Shown here in pieces: positions 25,861-40,900 of a stretch of 64,000 nt of DNA. Each line of letters starts with the position of its first letter. The first letter of the stretch is position 1. Both the position numbers and the translations under genes were made by a program. Where the stretch lies: contig NC_134679.1 of the NCBI RefSeq assembly GCF_024713945.1, positions 1,183,001-1,247,000 on the forward strand, in the 5' to 3' direction. Under the pieces are notes generated by a model. It made no database searches. It had not been told where the DNA came from and saw only the letters and a list, made by a program, of their open reading frames with translations. Source of the stretch: Dermatophagoides farinae. Taxonomy: Eukaryota; Arthropoda; Arachnida; Sarcoptiformes; Pyroglyphidae.

Positions 25861-27862
25861 CAATTCTTTGAAATCCCCACTACTATACCAAATATATTAT
25901 GAATATATGAAAATTCATTATTTTTTTCTTTCCTAAAGGTCGTTATGTTAATTTGTTAACACCATGATGATTATGATGATTGGATTGATGAAAAAAATTT
26001 GTTCGTTGAGAGAAAGGTGAACGAACGAATCATTTTTTATGGAATGTAATTATGATTGTGTGTGTGTGCGCACATCTAGTATTACTGTTGAAACAATGGC
26101 CAATCGATCGATCGATCGATTCGTTTGCCATCATTTTCGATAATGGATGATGGAATCAGGAATTTCGATTTTTTTTTCTTTGCTTTCATTCTTTTTTCTA
26201 GATCACTCTCATGTGTTTTTTTTTTTTTTTTTTTTTGGTGCGTGGGTGGATAGATGGATGGATGAATGTATAGCTATAAACGGTAAATGTCGAATGTGAT
26301 TAAATATTCTATACTTTAGAATCTACTAGTGTAAAAGATAGAATTTATTTCTATTGAATCTAATCAAATTATACAGATTCAAGTTAGACAACGACAACAA
26401 CAAGTCAACGTGTTTCCTTCTTTGAATGATCGAATCGAAATGAAATAATTCGTAGAACAAAAAAAAAAGCAGGAAAGAAAATTTTTTTCTCATTCCAAAA
26501 AAAAAAATTAATTATTGTAGACAACAGCTCGTTCGTAGCACTGTTGTTGTTGTTGTTGTCGATTGACATTCAAAGTTCTCTATTCGTTTTTGGCAAAATT
26601 CAATGAATTCGTATCGAAAACAAAAAAAAGGACAATTTATTCATTGACAATAGGCAGTCAGTTTTGGAATTTTAATAGTTGGCCCGAGAAACATTGCCAT
26701 TGTATATTGCTTTTATTATTATTATTATCATCATTTGGAACAGAACTGGGACATTCTTCTCCTGGAACACAAACACACATACAGAGGCAGTATTTTGATC
26801 TAATCTAATAAAATGTCTAAATTACACAAATAGTTCTAGATCACCAACAACAACAACAACAACAACAAAAAAGAGTAAAAGAAGTAGTCAAAGAGTTGTA
26901 TTAAAAGACACATACACACACACAGAGAAAGAACTGAGAGAAAATAAAAACCAAATGAAAATGAAAAAAAAAGTTAAGAAGATTTTTGTCGAAATGAACA
27001 ACATACAGAGAGGGAGAGAGAGAGTTAATAATATAATGGAATGGAATAAAATGAAATGAATGAACGAATGTGAGAACCCAAGAGAATGTTCCAACAAACG
27101 AATAAAAATAGTAGTAGAAATAGGAAATTAAATGTGAATATATAATATAAATATAGTCAACCAATTCAGAGTTTTATTTTGTAGATGATGATGGAAAAAA
27201 AATTACTACTCTGATGTGATCAGTGTGTGTGTGTGTGTGTGTGGCAAAACAAGCCCAAACACATATAGACATATTATTAGATTGAAATATCTTGTATGCA
27301 AGTATGAACACTACACTATTTCGATGTATGTTTGTGTATAACTTAATGGAATAAAATTATTATTACTATTTTTTTTTCATCACTATGGAACTTTATTACA
27401 GAATAAACCAAAGAATTCATCAAGAACGCTGTTGCCGTCTACTCTCTTACGAGCCATATTAGTAATAAAACTCAATTAAAATTGAACATTTAGGATGGTG
27501 AAAAAAAAAATTCAGAGATTAATATGCATGGAATAAAATTTAAAATTGAATTTTTATTTTTTTTTGGTTCATTGAAGAATTCAAGAATTAACATGATAGT
27601 CATGATGGTGTGGTTGTGAAATAACTTTCATTCGTTGACATGGCTGAAATTCATTCTATCAGCTGTAAAGTATCAAGATAATTAATAATTAACCAACATA
27701 CAAAGAATTGAGAATCAAATCACATGACATGACATGACATGATTGAATGAAAATACAGAAATAGAGTAAAATTCAAAACAACAACAACAACAACAACAAT
27801 CGACAATCGACAGCTCGAATAAATAAATAAATAAAACTTGATTCTTGCATAAAATATCCGAA

Positions 27863-27896
<34 letters not shown>

Positions 27897-30378
27897 ATAT
27901 ATAATTTTGATAGATGGATTTTCCATATGTTTCATTTAGAGTAGATTCATTCAGAATTGATCCATCCAAGTGGATCCGTACTAAGTTTCGATAATAATAT
28001 TGGAACACGATAACAGCGGCAACAACAAGAAAAAAAAGAAAGTGACAGCCATATATTTGGCCATTCTAAACCTGAAATTTTTGTGCGTAGGAGTCTGATT
28101 TTTTTTGGCTCTGTTGTTTTTTTTCCTTGCAGAAAATTCTGGACATTTTGATATGAACAACAACAAACAGAATTTATATGAATTGTGTGCCATTAAAAAG
28201 TAGGTTTTTTTCGTTTTCATTTATCGCTCAATGTATATTTGATAACAGAAACAACAACAACAACACCACCCAACAAGAATCGAGAAAAAAAAGAAGAAAA
28301 ACATATTGCTAAATAATTCACTATTTATGGAAAGAGAGTAAATTGAGTTAATATCATGCCATTTTTTTTGTCGTTGCCGTTGTTGTTGTTGTTGTTGTTG
28401 ATTCCAATGAGATTGCCCGGGTAGCAAAGATTATTATGAAACAAACAGATAAATGGAACTGGAAAAATATGGAAAACACCGATGAATACACCAACACACA
28501 CAATGATAGGCATAATCAAATGTGCCAAGCCCTTTTTTTCTGTTGTTAGAAACATTGATGGAAATGAATTATTCGCCAATTACACACATACACACACACA
28601 TAGAAAAATACGATCGCCATCATTATTTTTTTCTGATAAAAAACGGAAATTAAAAGATAATTTTTGTCTGTCTGTCCGTCTGTCTGTTTTTTTCTCATTT
28701 AATGAATTTTTTTAATGAATTTCAAGTGAAAAGGAAGGTGCATGGTAGCAATAATGTGACAATAATTAATAATAACCATCATCATCATTCTATATTGCTA
28801 CCAATAATTTTTCAATGATAATCTTAAATGCCATAATCATATCATCATTATCATTAATGATTGATGATGATGATGATAATAATATTCAACAACAGAAAAA
28901 GAGTTGAATCACCAAAAAAAAACAAGTAATACCTATCAACCTATATGGAATAATAATAGTAATACAGTGAGAAAGAATGAAAGAGATTAATGATAATAAA
29001 AAGTAGATTATGATAATGATACGAAATGGTCATCCGCATCATTAATAATTTCATAATTTTTCATAATTCCCTTTCGATAACTCTCTCATTCTCTTTCTGT
29101 GTATATGTTAGATGTGTGTGTGTGTGGTTCATTGAACAAATACCAAATAAAAATTCTCGATTATTCTTGTTGTTTGACAAAAACTTAATGATGGATGATC
29201 GATCGATCAAATATTACGCTGGCTGATTGTGTTTGTGTGTGTGTGTGTGTGTGAATGTGAGTGTTTTTAGCATTAAAAATGTGAGAACCAAATTAAACAT
29301 CACACAAAGATAAAGTAAAATTCCGAGCAAATTGTTTTTTAATTAATTTCAATGAATAGAGAACAAAACGAGCGAAAGAATGATGCTTTTGTTTTGTTTT
29401 GTTTTTCTATGTCATTGAAAGCATCCAGATGATGATGATAATGATAAAAAGATAATTTGATGACATCAGCCATTAAAAAAAAAATTTTCAAAAGGGTTAA
29501 ACAACTCTAGAATTTTTTCAAAGTGCATCCTTTCGTTTTGTTTGCGACATCATAAAACAAAAAATAATCGTTACCATTGTAGTGTTGTGTGATATTTAAT
29601 CTTTTCCATCTGGAAAACAACAACAACAACAACAAAGAGTTAAAATAAACACAATGATGATGAATATGAAGCTCATTTAACCCCGAACGAACGAAGAAAA
29701 AAAAAACAGGGAAAATGGAAAAGCAATTAAGATTGAAATTTTTTTTGTTTTGTTTTGTTTGCACAAGTGAGTATCACCAACCATATGAGAGAAGCATCAA
29801 AAAAAATTTTTTTTTTCCATCGTTAACCTCAGAAATTAATTTTTAAATTGAATAAATTTTCATTTTTGTTTTCATCATTTTTGGAAAAAAAATTGACATT
29901 TCAAAATTACAATCAACACACACAAACTAAATTCAAATCTCTCGTGTGTGTGTGCAGAATTTATCTTTTCAAAAGTGAAAAGAGAAAAAACAAGCCGAAT
30001 AAAATGAAAAAAAAATGGGAAAAAAAACAGATTCACCTAACGCGCCATTAAACACACAAACACAGTGACTGTGTGTAAAAACTCAGTGAATGAATGAATG
30101 AATGAATGAATGACAAAAACCAACCAAAGTCAAAATCGACTTTTTTCCCCCCTCGCAAGCCATCCAGCCAGTCAGCCAACCATCCAAAGCAAAAAAAAAA
30201 AAAAAAACACACACAACACACAAACACAAAAACAGTGACTTTGAGTGAAAGTAAAAAAAAAAACAACGTTGTTTATCGTTAAAAGCAAGTTCATGTATCA
30301 TCATCGTCATCATCAATTTCTTATTCTTTTTTTTTTTTTTTGCTAGCTCATAATGTATGTGATGTGGTTGATGGTAAC

Positions 30379-30410
<32 letters not shown>

Positions 30411-33400
30411 ATTCTGAAGTGTGTCTTAATGTCATCATCATCATCATCATCGTAGCTCATAAGATAAAAACTCATCCAAGTGTTTGTGCAAATTGTTTCA
30501 CCAAAAAAAAAAACACAAACACACACAAACACTAAATGAGTGAAATGATGATGATGATGAAAATGGAAAATTTATTTTCAAATAAATTGAAATGCGATAA
30601 GATTACGTTATTCATTTGGTTTTTTTCTTTATTCATTGACCAATCAACCAAGCAAGCATATCGATTGAATATTGTAAAATCAATAAAATACTGACCATAT
30701 TTATAATCACTATCATCATCATTAATTATATTCACAGCATCGATTATGTTCATGTACAGAGAGATGTTTATTAAATCCTTCGCTTGAATAAATGAATGAA
30801 TGATAATGATATAGCCACCATCACTGGAATATCCATCATTTCTCAATATATCGTTTTATATGGATAAATCGTACAATTCTTTGATAGAATTATTCATTAA
30901 ATGTATAGTGTGTGTGTATTATATACTTAATGGTCAAATACACACAAACACACACACACACACGCAGCAGAACTTAGCTGAACAAACAATGAAAATGAAT
31001 GTGACTTATATATTTATTTACTTCGTTTGTTTGATATAAAAAGCATTCATTTCAAAAACAAAAATGAATGAATGAATTGAACTGTCCATAGTACAGATAC
31101 ATATAACAATTCGACGCTAATTAAAAACACATTGCATACAAAAGTTATTCAGAGAATAATTTTTTTTTCTCTCTGTTATATTATCATGCTTAATTACAAT
31201 GATGATGATGGTGATGATAGTCTATTTTACTTTCTATCGTTCATTATTTAATGTTTTTAATGACGACGAATATAGTATGATGTGTTTGTTTGTGTTTGTT
31301 TATGTGTGTGTGTGTGTGTGTGTGTATAAAGTGGAACAATCGAAACAACAATCATATCATCATGATCATCATTGTAGTCAGTGTTTGTCAAACAGATGAC
31401 GTTTCTCTCTTTTCTTTTTAATGATTAGTGATGATGATAAATAATTAGAGAGAAAGACTATGTATATTATGCAAAAAAAAACGAAACGAAATAAACCAAA
31501 AAATGCAAATGTTATCTATGATAATGATAACGTCATTGTTTTATTTTTTTTTTTGCAAAGGTTGTCACACAGACACACAACAGAAAACAATTAGAGATTC
31601 ACTGAAAAAAAAATGGTGATGATCAAGACATCAACAACAAATGATGATAATGAACAAATGAAAAAACATGTCATGTCATATGTCTGTCTGTCTGTATGTT
31701 TGTGTGTGTGTCGGGTCAGTAAATTCAAATTTTATATGCTGTAGTATTTTCAGACAAACACAAATACACGTATATATATTTCAATTGCTTTAAATGTTAA
31801 TCCCTCTATATATATATAAAAAAAACCATACACATCTGATAAGTTGATTATCAGTCATTCAGGTTTTCGTTTTTGTTAATCATTTGCATATATGCATTCA
31901 CATATGCATTTGCATAAGCCATATGCATATCACAAACTTACACATAAACATGACCATTATGTAGAAAGAGAGAGAGAGAGAGAGATATCAGATTTTTTTT
32001 TAATCTTTTCAAACGTGTTTTTTTTCAATTTCACCACCAACATTCATTCAAATGACAACTTAATCAAACATCATCATCATCATCATAATCATCAGGTTGA
32101 ATCATAGGAAAAAAAATAGAAACAAAATTTCAATTAACGAAAATTCTTACCAATTCTCTCTCTCTTCGAAACAAAACAAAACTTCTCTTGCTTGGTCTGA
32201 TGTTCATCATCATCATCGTCATTATCATTATAAGGACATTGACAGCAAAATCTATGTTTTGTTGACCTTTGTACTTTTATCTCTCTTGCATAAACTTTGC
32301 GAATGTTTTTTTTTTACTTCGTTTTTCGAAATCATGATATCCTGAAGGCAAAACATTTTGATTATCATTATTATTATTATTATTATGGAAAAAATATGAA
32401 TATAAATAATCAAGATAATGAAGAAAGAAAAAAAACAAAACAGAAAGAAAGAAAAAAAAATGAAAATCAACCTGTCAGATTCAAAACAGGAGAGAAAAAA
32501 AATCTGAAAATTAAATCAAAATTCAAAATTATCGCCATCATCATCAATGTTAATCCAGTGAAAATTTTCATTCAGAAAAAAAATCAAAGGAAATTAAATA
32601 GAAATGACCGAAAACCTACGCATACACTCTACTTTTATCACTGGAAGCAAAACCCAACAACAACCATCATTCATTCATTCATTCATTCATTTCGTCGTTG
32701 AATGAATGAATGAATTGGCAAGAAGTGGGAAAAAAAATTTGAATAAATTCAAAATTAATCATTCTTAAATGGAATTGAAAAAGAGCAAAAAAAAAACTTT
32801 TTGATTTTTTTTTTCGAAACGGAAAAAAAATTTTCAATAGGGTGATCATCAATTCGAATAGAGTACTACTGGGATTTTTTTTTTTGGCCATCCATTTAGC
32901 ATCATCATCATCATTGATCATTGATGGTAATGTGTAGAAATGCTGGTCGTCATTCATCGATGGCATCAAGTAGAGTGGCTGCTTTAAAATGAATGAATGA
33001 ATGAATGAATGGGCACCCACTATCACACACATTGCTACTTGTGTTGTGAAAAAAAAGAATTTTTCTTTATTCGACAAGAAAGGAAAATAAAATTCCGGTA
33101 GAATATATTTTCATTTTTCATTTTTCTTTCGAATGAAAAAAAAAATAAATTCAATTGTGGCACACGACCTAACGACGATAAAATACTAATGACTAATGTC
33201 AAATGTTGAATTTGTCATGGCAGAAAAAACGATTCATTCAAATATATATGTTAATTATGGTTAATTAACATTGCTTCAGCATAGTGAATGAAATGAAATG
33301 AATCGAAACCGAATCCAAAAATGAAATGAAAATTTAAACATGTCATGGTTTGATTTTTGTGTTTTTTGCATCATCTAAAAAACAACAACAAACCGGAAAT

Positions 33401-34918
33401 TCATTTTGATTTCATTACTGATGATGATAATTAATGTGTAACGAAGCAAACCAAAAATTCTGCATCCAAGAATTAGAATGATGATGGTGTTATTTTCAGG
33501 ATTTTTTTCTTTTTTTGCTTTTAGATACAAAAATAATTTGACTTTGATTTCCACTTGGATAATTCATTCGTGAATCGTACACAGATGCAAAACGAATGCA
33601 CAAAATGTGTGTGTGTGTGTGTTCGTCATCATCTAGTTTTTTCATCATCATCATCAATGATCCTTTGAGACCTAGTATATGTAGTATCTTTGTATTTGTC
33701 TCTCTATTGAGTGATTAGTTCACCAAAAATAAATATATATTGGATTGAATATCATCCATTCACATATTGAAATTTGAACAAAAGAGGAAAAAAAACCAAG
33801 AAAAAAAGTGTTACATTGCCAAAGAGAATCTCTCTATTTCGCTCATACAACATAATCTTGTTTGAATTCTATTTCATTCAATAATTCAAACAGAATAATG
33901 GGCTACACAACAATACTAATACATCACATAACAATTTATCTTTCTGTTGTCAATATATATTAATTCTGAAATGAAAAAAATGGGATAAACTGGAAAAACA
34001 CACACACACAAAGAGAGAGGTAGAAAAAAAATTGGAACAAAAATAAAAAGAAAAAAGGGGTTAAATGCACCATGAAATGAATGAATCGAGGTTTTTATTT
34101 TTAGCTAAAGAAACAAAACCACTGCTACTAATACTGGATCCAACAAGCAATTCTGACACAACAACAGAATTAAATTCCATAGAGAGATATTTTAGAAAAA
34201 AAAATCTATATATCAGCCAATTTGTCCATCATCGTCATCATCATCATCATCATATATACAGTCGATCCATTCATTTATTCATTCGATTTAGCACAATTTT
34301 TTTTGTTCGTTGTTGTTCTATCATTCCACTATATAATTACGACGATGAACAAAAAAAAAATAAAAGAATATTCTATGCTCATCGATCTTTTTTTTCATTA
34401 TTATACAATCCTACCATACTACTACTGAAATAATATATTGTTTCCAGATAATAATATTACACATACGCACACACACACACACACATTCAAACAGACAATG
34501 AAAAATCCGGAAACCAGAATGAGAATGAGAATGAGAAACCGTTATATGAAAAGTCTGATATAATCCAGACCGATTCATTACATTCCAGTTTCAAGTCTGT
34601 TCATTCATTTGGTTCCATTCATTTTCAATGTGAAATTAATGAAGCAAATAATTTATTAATGTTCATCATCACCACGAAAACATTATGATTATTTTCTGTT
34701 TGTAATAATAATATTACACATTCCATATAAAATGATAATATAGGTAGCAAGTGTTCATCATAATCATCATATAATAATTTTAATGTGTTTTTATCGTTTC
34801 TCGTTTTTGACCCCTGATCTATGACTATGAGCTAGCACTAGATGTAAGGCAAAAAAATGAAATAAAAATTAAAATAAATTTTCCAGAATTGCCATTATTA
34901 TTAATTATAATTATGGTT

Positions 34919-34919
<1 letters not shown>
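25861..34919. other. Gene-poor, microsatellite-rich DNA
   Basis: No gene is supported. Contents include a (GATC)n palindromic run near 26105, a poly(T) run near 26219-26236, (CAA)n and (GAT)n arrays (for example 30380-30408), repeated GAAT/ATTC tetranucleotides, and many short (CA)n/(TG)n tracts. A short GC-richer island at 27400-27480 is open on both strands and is listed as a finding. A 15-bp inverted repeat built of ATTC units lies at 32674-32714. Confidence 0.6.
30380..30408. repeat. (GAT)n microsatellite
   Basis: A pure ATG/GAT trinucleotide run. The same motif encodes the poly-Asp tracts of the POU-domain gene further right. Confidence 0.9.

Positions 34920-34985
<66 letters not shown>
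34920..34985. repeat. (CA)n microsatellite, 33 units
   Basis: A perfect CA dinucleotide array of 66 bp, the longest CA run in the window. It gives Cys-Val and Thr-His spurious frames. Confidence 0.97.
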
Positions 34986-34987
<2 letters not shown>

Positions 34988-37900
34988 GACAGAAAAGAAT
35001 CGGAATAAAAAAAACCAGAAACAGAAACCAGAAAAAAACAACACGAAAAGATGTGATATGTGTGTGTGTGTGAACATTAACATCCACACAGACACAATGG
35101 GAAGGAATATAATGATGATGTTCAAAAAAAAAACAAATTATTTATTATCAATGGCTAACAGCGACAATTCAATTTAATTTTGCCTGTTTTTTCAGTTTTT
35201 TTTTCAGTCTCTCTATAATGATTATGATGATAATAAATAATAATAAATGACAAACCATGTTGTTGTTTTGGTTATTTTTGGTTGTTTGTTTGTTTGTCGG
35301 ATGCCGAAAAACAAGAATAATCATTGTGAAAAAGTAAAAAATTTAAAAATTCTTTCTCGTTTCATCTTTCATTTGAATTTGAATATTATTAAAAAACAGG
35401 GGCAACACACACACACACACACATAGTCAGAGTCAGTGAAACAACAATAATGAACCTCTAGAACTCGTGTCGCTTGCATTTTGCAATTGGTACGACACAC
35501 ACAAAGCACACACAATTTGACTTTTTTTTCGACAATTCTGTAGTGAATAACAAAAAAAATTGCATGAAAATGCAATCTAGTGATGTAATGAAACTATTTT
35601 TTTTCGTATGTCATCGTCGTTGTTTATTATTTGATTCCATATCTGATGGAGTGAGATTGGTGAACAACGACAAAAAATAAAAATCTTTGTATTCAAATTG
35701 TGCATGTGTGTGTGTGTGTGTGTGTTTCATTATTCACGAAATTCACAAAATGGAAAAAAAGCAATGGATTTGTAACTAAAAAAAATCTCACTTTTTTTCT
35801 GGAAATTATTTGTGCTATGTGATAAGATTTGTCTCTGTGTGTACATTATTAATGTTTGTTGAATATACGAGAAAAAACCCAGGAAAAAAAATTCAAAAAA
35901 GCATCGCTGTGTGTTGTTGTAAAAAATGAGAAGAAAAAATAAATAAATTCGATAGCAACAAAAAAAAACGATTCACACTAAAATCGAATTGATTTGAATG
36001 AAATGAAATGAAAAAAAAATTCGGATTTTTATGTTGATCATCATCATCATTATTCAGTCCAATGAAAAATTCTTTTCATGAAAAAAAACCCTATTATTAT
36101 TATAATTGATATCGATTTAGTAGAATTTTTTCCTTTGTGAAAAAAAGGATGATAATAATGATGATCAACAACAACGACGACGACGACGACGAAAGAAAGA
36201 AAAGAATTTCGGTTTGGATTCGATTCCATTTTATTTTTCTAGATCATCATCATCATGGATCGTTTCAGGGTGAAATAGTCACGTGTCATTCATTTGAAAA
36301 AAAGGTGGATATATTGCATTTCCATTTTTTCCTTTGCCTTTTTTCGATGATGATGATGAACAAAAATTAATGTCAAATGACAAGCCTTTCATATATATGA
36401 CACTAAACAACAAAAAGTATTACATGAATCTATGGGTAAAGGAAAAAAAATCGAAATACATCACCATCATCATCATTAAAGCATTAACAAGGATAAAAAT
36501 GAAAATGGAGAGAAAATGGAAATGTCCCAAAATGGCAAAATTTTTTTTTTTTTTTTTTGGTTCGAAGTTTGAAGAATATCAAACTCGATATATAAAGTGC
36601 TCAATGAATCCATTAGTATTTTCAAACAAGAAAATGCAAAAAAGGATTAGGAATTTTTTTTCTGTATGGCTCGATCTTTGAATTGTACATTTTTTTTTAC
36701 TGCCTAATAAATGAGATCTGATTGGGCGTTTTTTCTTCTTTTCATTATGTGGCCGCCATATGCAAAATGTGAACACACAATACTGACTATGATGGTGATG
36801 ATGATATGCAAAATACGCAATTAGTATAATTGAAAAGCGAACAATAGAACAAAGCGAATAGAACGGAAGCAAATAACAAAATCTGCCAACAATCTGTTGG
36901 AAAAGATGAAGCAAAAAAATGGATGAATGGAAAAAACATCAAAAGTTGAGCAAAAGAAAAAAAATTGTTCATCATCATCATCATCATCATTGGTGTCATC
37001 AAGAGCAAAAAAAAATAATAATAATTCCCGAGCCCGTAACAAAAGGCTTATCAGAAATTCTGGTTTTCAAACACACACACATATTGTGTGTGTGGGATGT
37101 AATGTAATGTATAACTATTCAGAAAATGTGAAAAAAAAAGAATTTAATTAAAAACCATAATGATAGCATATGTGTGTGTGTGTGTGTGTATGTTGATGAA
37201 ACATGGTTTCTATTCATTTTATTCAAAGTTTGGAATTTGCTTTTTCGAAACAAAACAAAACCAAACCAAACAAATAAAGTATAATCTGACAATAGGCAAA
37301 AAATTCTTTGAGTTTTATTTTTATCGAAACCATTCAGAATCTCGTGACCATTGGTAGGAATTTTTTTTCGATTTTTCATCATCTTCATCTTTTTTTGTGG
37401 AACAATATTGCATCAATAATAATAATGATGATAAAATGAAATTATCATCATTATCGATTGTTTCAATGCGACAATTTTATATCGTTATACACACGGAATG
37501 GACTGGACATTTTTTTTGTTTGTTGAATTTGATGATAAATGATATTTTCATCCATTCAATGATCACAAGCTAAATGCTATTCGTGTGTGTTTGTATATAA
37601 ATGATCAGCAATGTACTGAGTCGTCGTCGACGTCGGTCGTCGTTGTCGATGGACAGAAAATGTCCCGATAGACCTACAAAATTCATCGAGTCAATAAATG
37701 ATGAAACCAAGATCGATCCAAACGAAAAAAAACGATCCAATTGTTTTTGGGTTATAATTTTATGTCTCGAATGTCAATGTGTGTGCATGTATGTTGCTTC
37801 AATACACGGTATACATACACACAGAAACACAATTAAAATGAAATCCGTAGAGAAGATGAATGAATCATTCATTCTGATAATGAAACTCATTTGATTTAAT

Positions 37901-40900
37901 AGACTAGAATTAAAGCCATAAAGTGAACTGAACACATGACACATACACACACACAATAAAATGAACTGAAAAAAGGGTTAAAAACAATGGAACAACAAAA
38001 AAAAAATCTAGTAAAATTAATAATTATTATACAAAAAAAAACCAACTACCGAATTGGCATTAGTAATTAGTATACACAAGCCTTTCAATGGAAAGAAAAA
38101 ATAATTCTGGATTGTAAAACTACACACCACACAGCAAATACAAAATGACGATAAATGTAAAGACAAATTAAAAGTTATTCTAATGAATATTAATGCTAAT
38201 GATGTTTAAAGAAAGTTGAAGCAGGCAACAAAACCAAAAAAAAACCGAAAAAAATGAAGATGAAATCAAAATGAAAAAAAAGAGAAAAAAAAGTTATTCA
38301 ATAATTGAAATTCTTGAATATTAAAAAAGTTTTCGGGTTCTCTCTCTCTCTCACCCTGTCTCTCTTTTGCTTGTGTGCGTGTTTGGATTCATTAATTGTT
38401 TCAGTCATCATCAAATGCAAGCAAAGAAAAAGAGACAAGAAAAAAAAATGAAATGAAAAACCCAATACCAAAGGCCTAGGGCTTTCCATTTTATTTTTTT
38501 TTGTTCTCTTTGGATTGTTGTCATCCCAATTAGATAATTGAATATCGTACACAATTATCAAATGCAATCATCATCAGCAGCAGAAGCAGCAACTAGAAAC
38601 AATTATCATCATTTTTTTCTGGTTGCTTGTTGTTGTCATTGTCATCATCATCATCATCATCATACTAATCATAAATAATGATCAGAATTGTAATTAGAAA
38701 TTGTTTTCAATTCCAACAATTCAGACATGAATTTTCTGTCGTGGAAAAATCAGACATACAGACACACACACATTGCAGATTTTAATCAATTCTTGGATCA
38801 CGATCTGAACATCATTCATTTATAGTGATCGATCGATCAAATTTAAACTGAAAATGACAATATAAACTTTAAATTAATTAATTAATTGATTTTTTATATA
38901 TATTTGATAATCATCAACATCATTTATCAATGTGTGTAACCCGTTGCAGATTGTTAGGACACTATTAACACGCAATGATGGAATTGACTGATATTTGATA
39001 TAATTGATTAATTATCAGCAAAAACAAACCAAAAAAAAAAAATCAATATTTTCATTCCGAAAACAACAATTCTAGTGTCAATTGGAAAAAAAATAAAAGT
39101 AAAGCTGCTTTTTTCTACTTCAATGTCAAACAAACCGAATGAAAGAGAGCCAGCAAAAAAAAGCCGCAAAATTATCTTTGAAATAAATGAAAAAAATGTT
39201 TTGATGTGGTTCGATAGACATCGACCGATGATGATGATGATGATGAAAGGTAATAATCGTTTTCATCATCATCATCGGAACACACAGTCAACAGAACATT
39301 TCATGCATACAAAAATAAAAACCGGTTTTTCTCTCTATCTGTGTGTGTGTGTATTTTACCTTTCACTGTCCGAAACTCATCAAATCGATCGATCGATTTG
39401 ATTGTATTTTTTTTTTTTTGGTTTCTCGTTTCGGTCGTAATAATAATTTTAACCAAAAAAAAAAAAAAAAAAAAAGACAAACCGACCGCCCGAATAAAAC
39501 AACAACAACAACAACAAAAAAATAATAGTTTAATTTTCTAATTTTACAATTTTCGTTTTGTTTGATCGAATTCATTCATGATGGGGAGGAGTCGTTGTTG
39601 TTGTTGTTGATTGTCAATTTTTGTCGGTCGTTCGGTCGATCGGTTGGTTGGTTGATTTGGGGATGTTTTTTTTAAAAAAAAAACACTATTTTCACACAAA
39701 CAGATGATAACAGAAACAACAGAAAAAAACGAATCCATTTCTTCAATTATTATGGCACGTGTTTTTCATCATCATTGGACAAATAAATATATTTCGGTAA
39801 TTTATATTTCAACGATAAATAATGTCTATCAGTGTGTGTGTGTGTGGTCATATAAAATTTTTTTTGCATCAAAAGAAAATGATGGAAAAAATACGGTAAA
39901 GTGTAATATATGTTCATCATCATCATATAAATGGAAAACCTTGGCCTTGACAAATGGCAAACAGCCAATTTTCGTGGTACACGACAATACGAAAAAAATA
40001 CAACAACGATAATTTCCGATCAAACAAATCATTATTATTGGTTAACACACACACACACACATACACACAGTAGCACACAATTGAATAGGGTAGGGTACAT
40101 GTGACAGGACAGGTATGAGACTTTTTCTTCTTCTTCTTTTTTTTGGCTAGGTAATAATGATGATAATGATAATGATTTACCACACACATATTTGTATTGT
40201 ACAACCATCAACTATACAATGAAAAAAGGAAACACACACTGAATTCAAGAAAAAAACATTAATTTAGTGATAAGAAAATGAAAAAAAATCGCGAACGATA
40301 ATGGTGATATTAACGAATTGTCAAAAAAATGAGAGAAAGAGAGATTGTAATGTACAAAACAAAGATTGTCATGAAAATCAGTACAATCTGAAAGCATTCA
40401 AAGAAAAAAAAAAAAATAGAAAAAGGAAAACAGATCAAACCAATCAATCTCTGTGTGATCAATCAGTCAATCAAAATGCAATTGAATTATTTTTTGATTA
40501 GAAAAATTATTTGGCAATCATCATCATCATTATTATGATGATGATGATCAACAGAAGCAACATGATTAACTCTCAGGTATAAAAATATCAGTCATACATA
40601 CGTTTATTATTATCATATTTATATATAGGACCATATCTGATTTTTGAACAGAATAATGTGGATTTATTCGTTGTGTTGTATGATGAATGAATAGCTTGAT
40701 TATGAAACATTTAAAGCCAAAGCTTTTGTTGTTGTTGTTGGTGGTGGTGGTAGTGAATAAATGATGATGATGATAATAATAATTAGTTATAATGATGGTG
40801 GATGATTATTCCTGATGTTGGTCTTTGTGCTGAGATAATAATTTATAATGATGGCATATATTCTATTCATAAATTCGTGCTGTTTTCATTTTCATTCATT

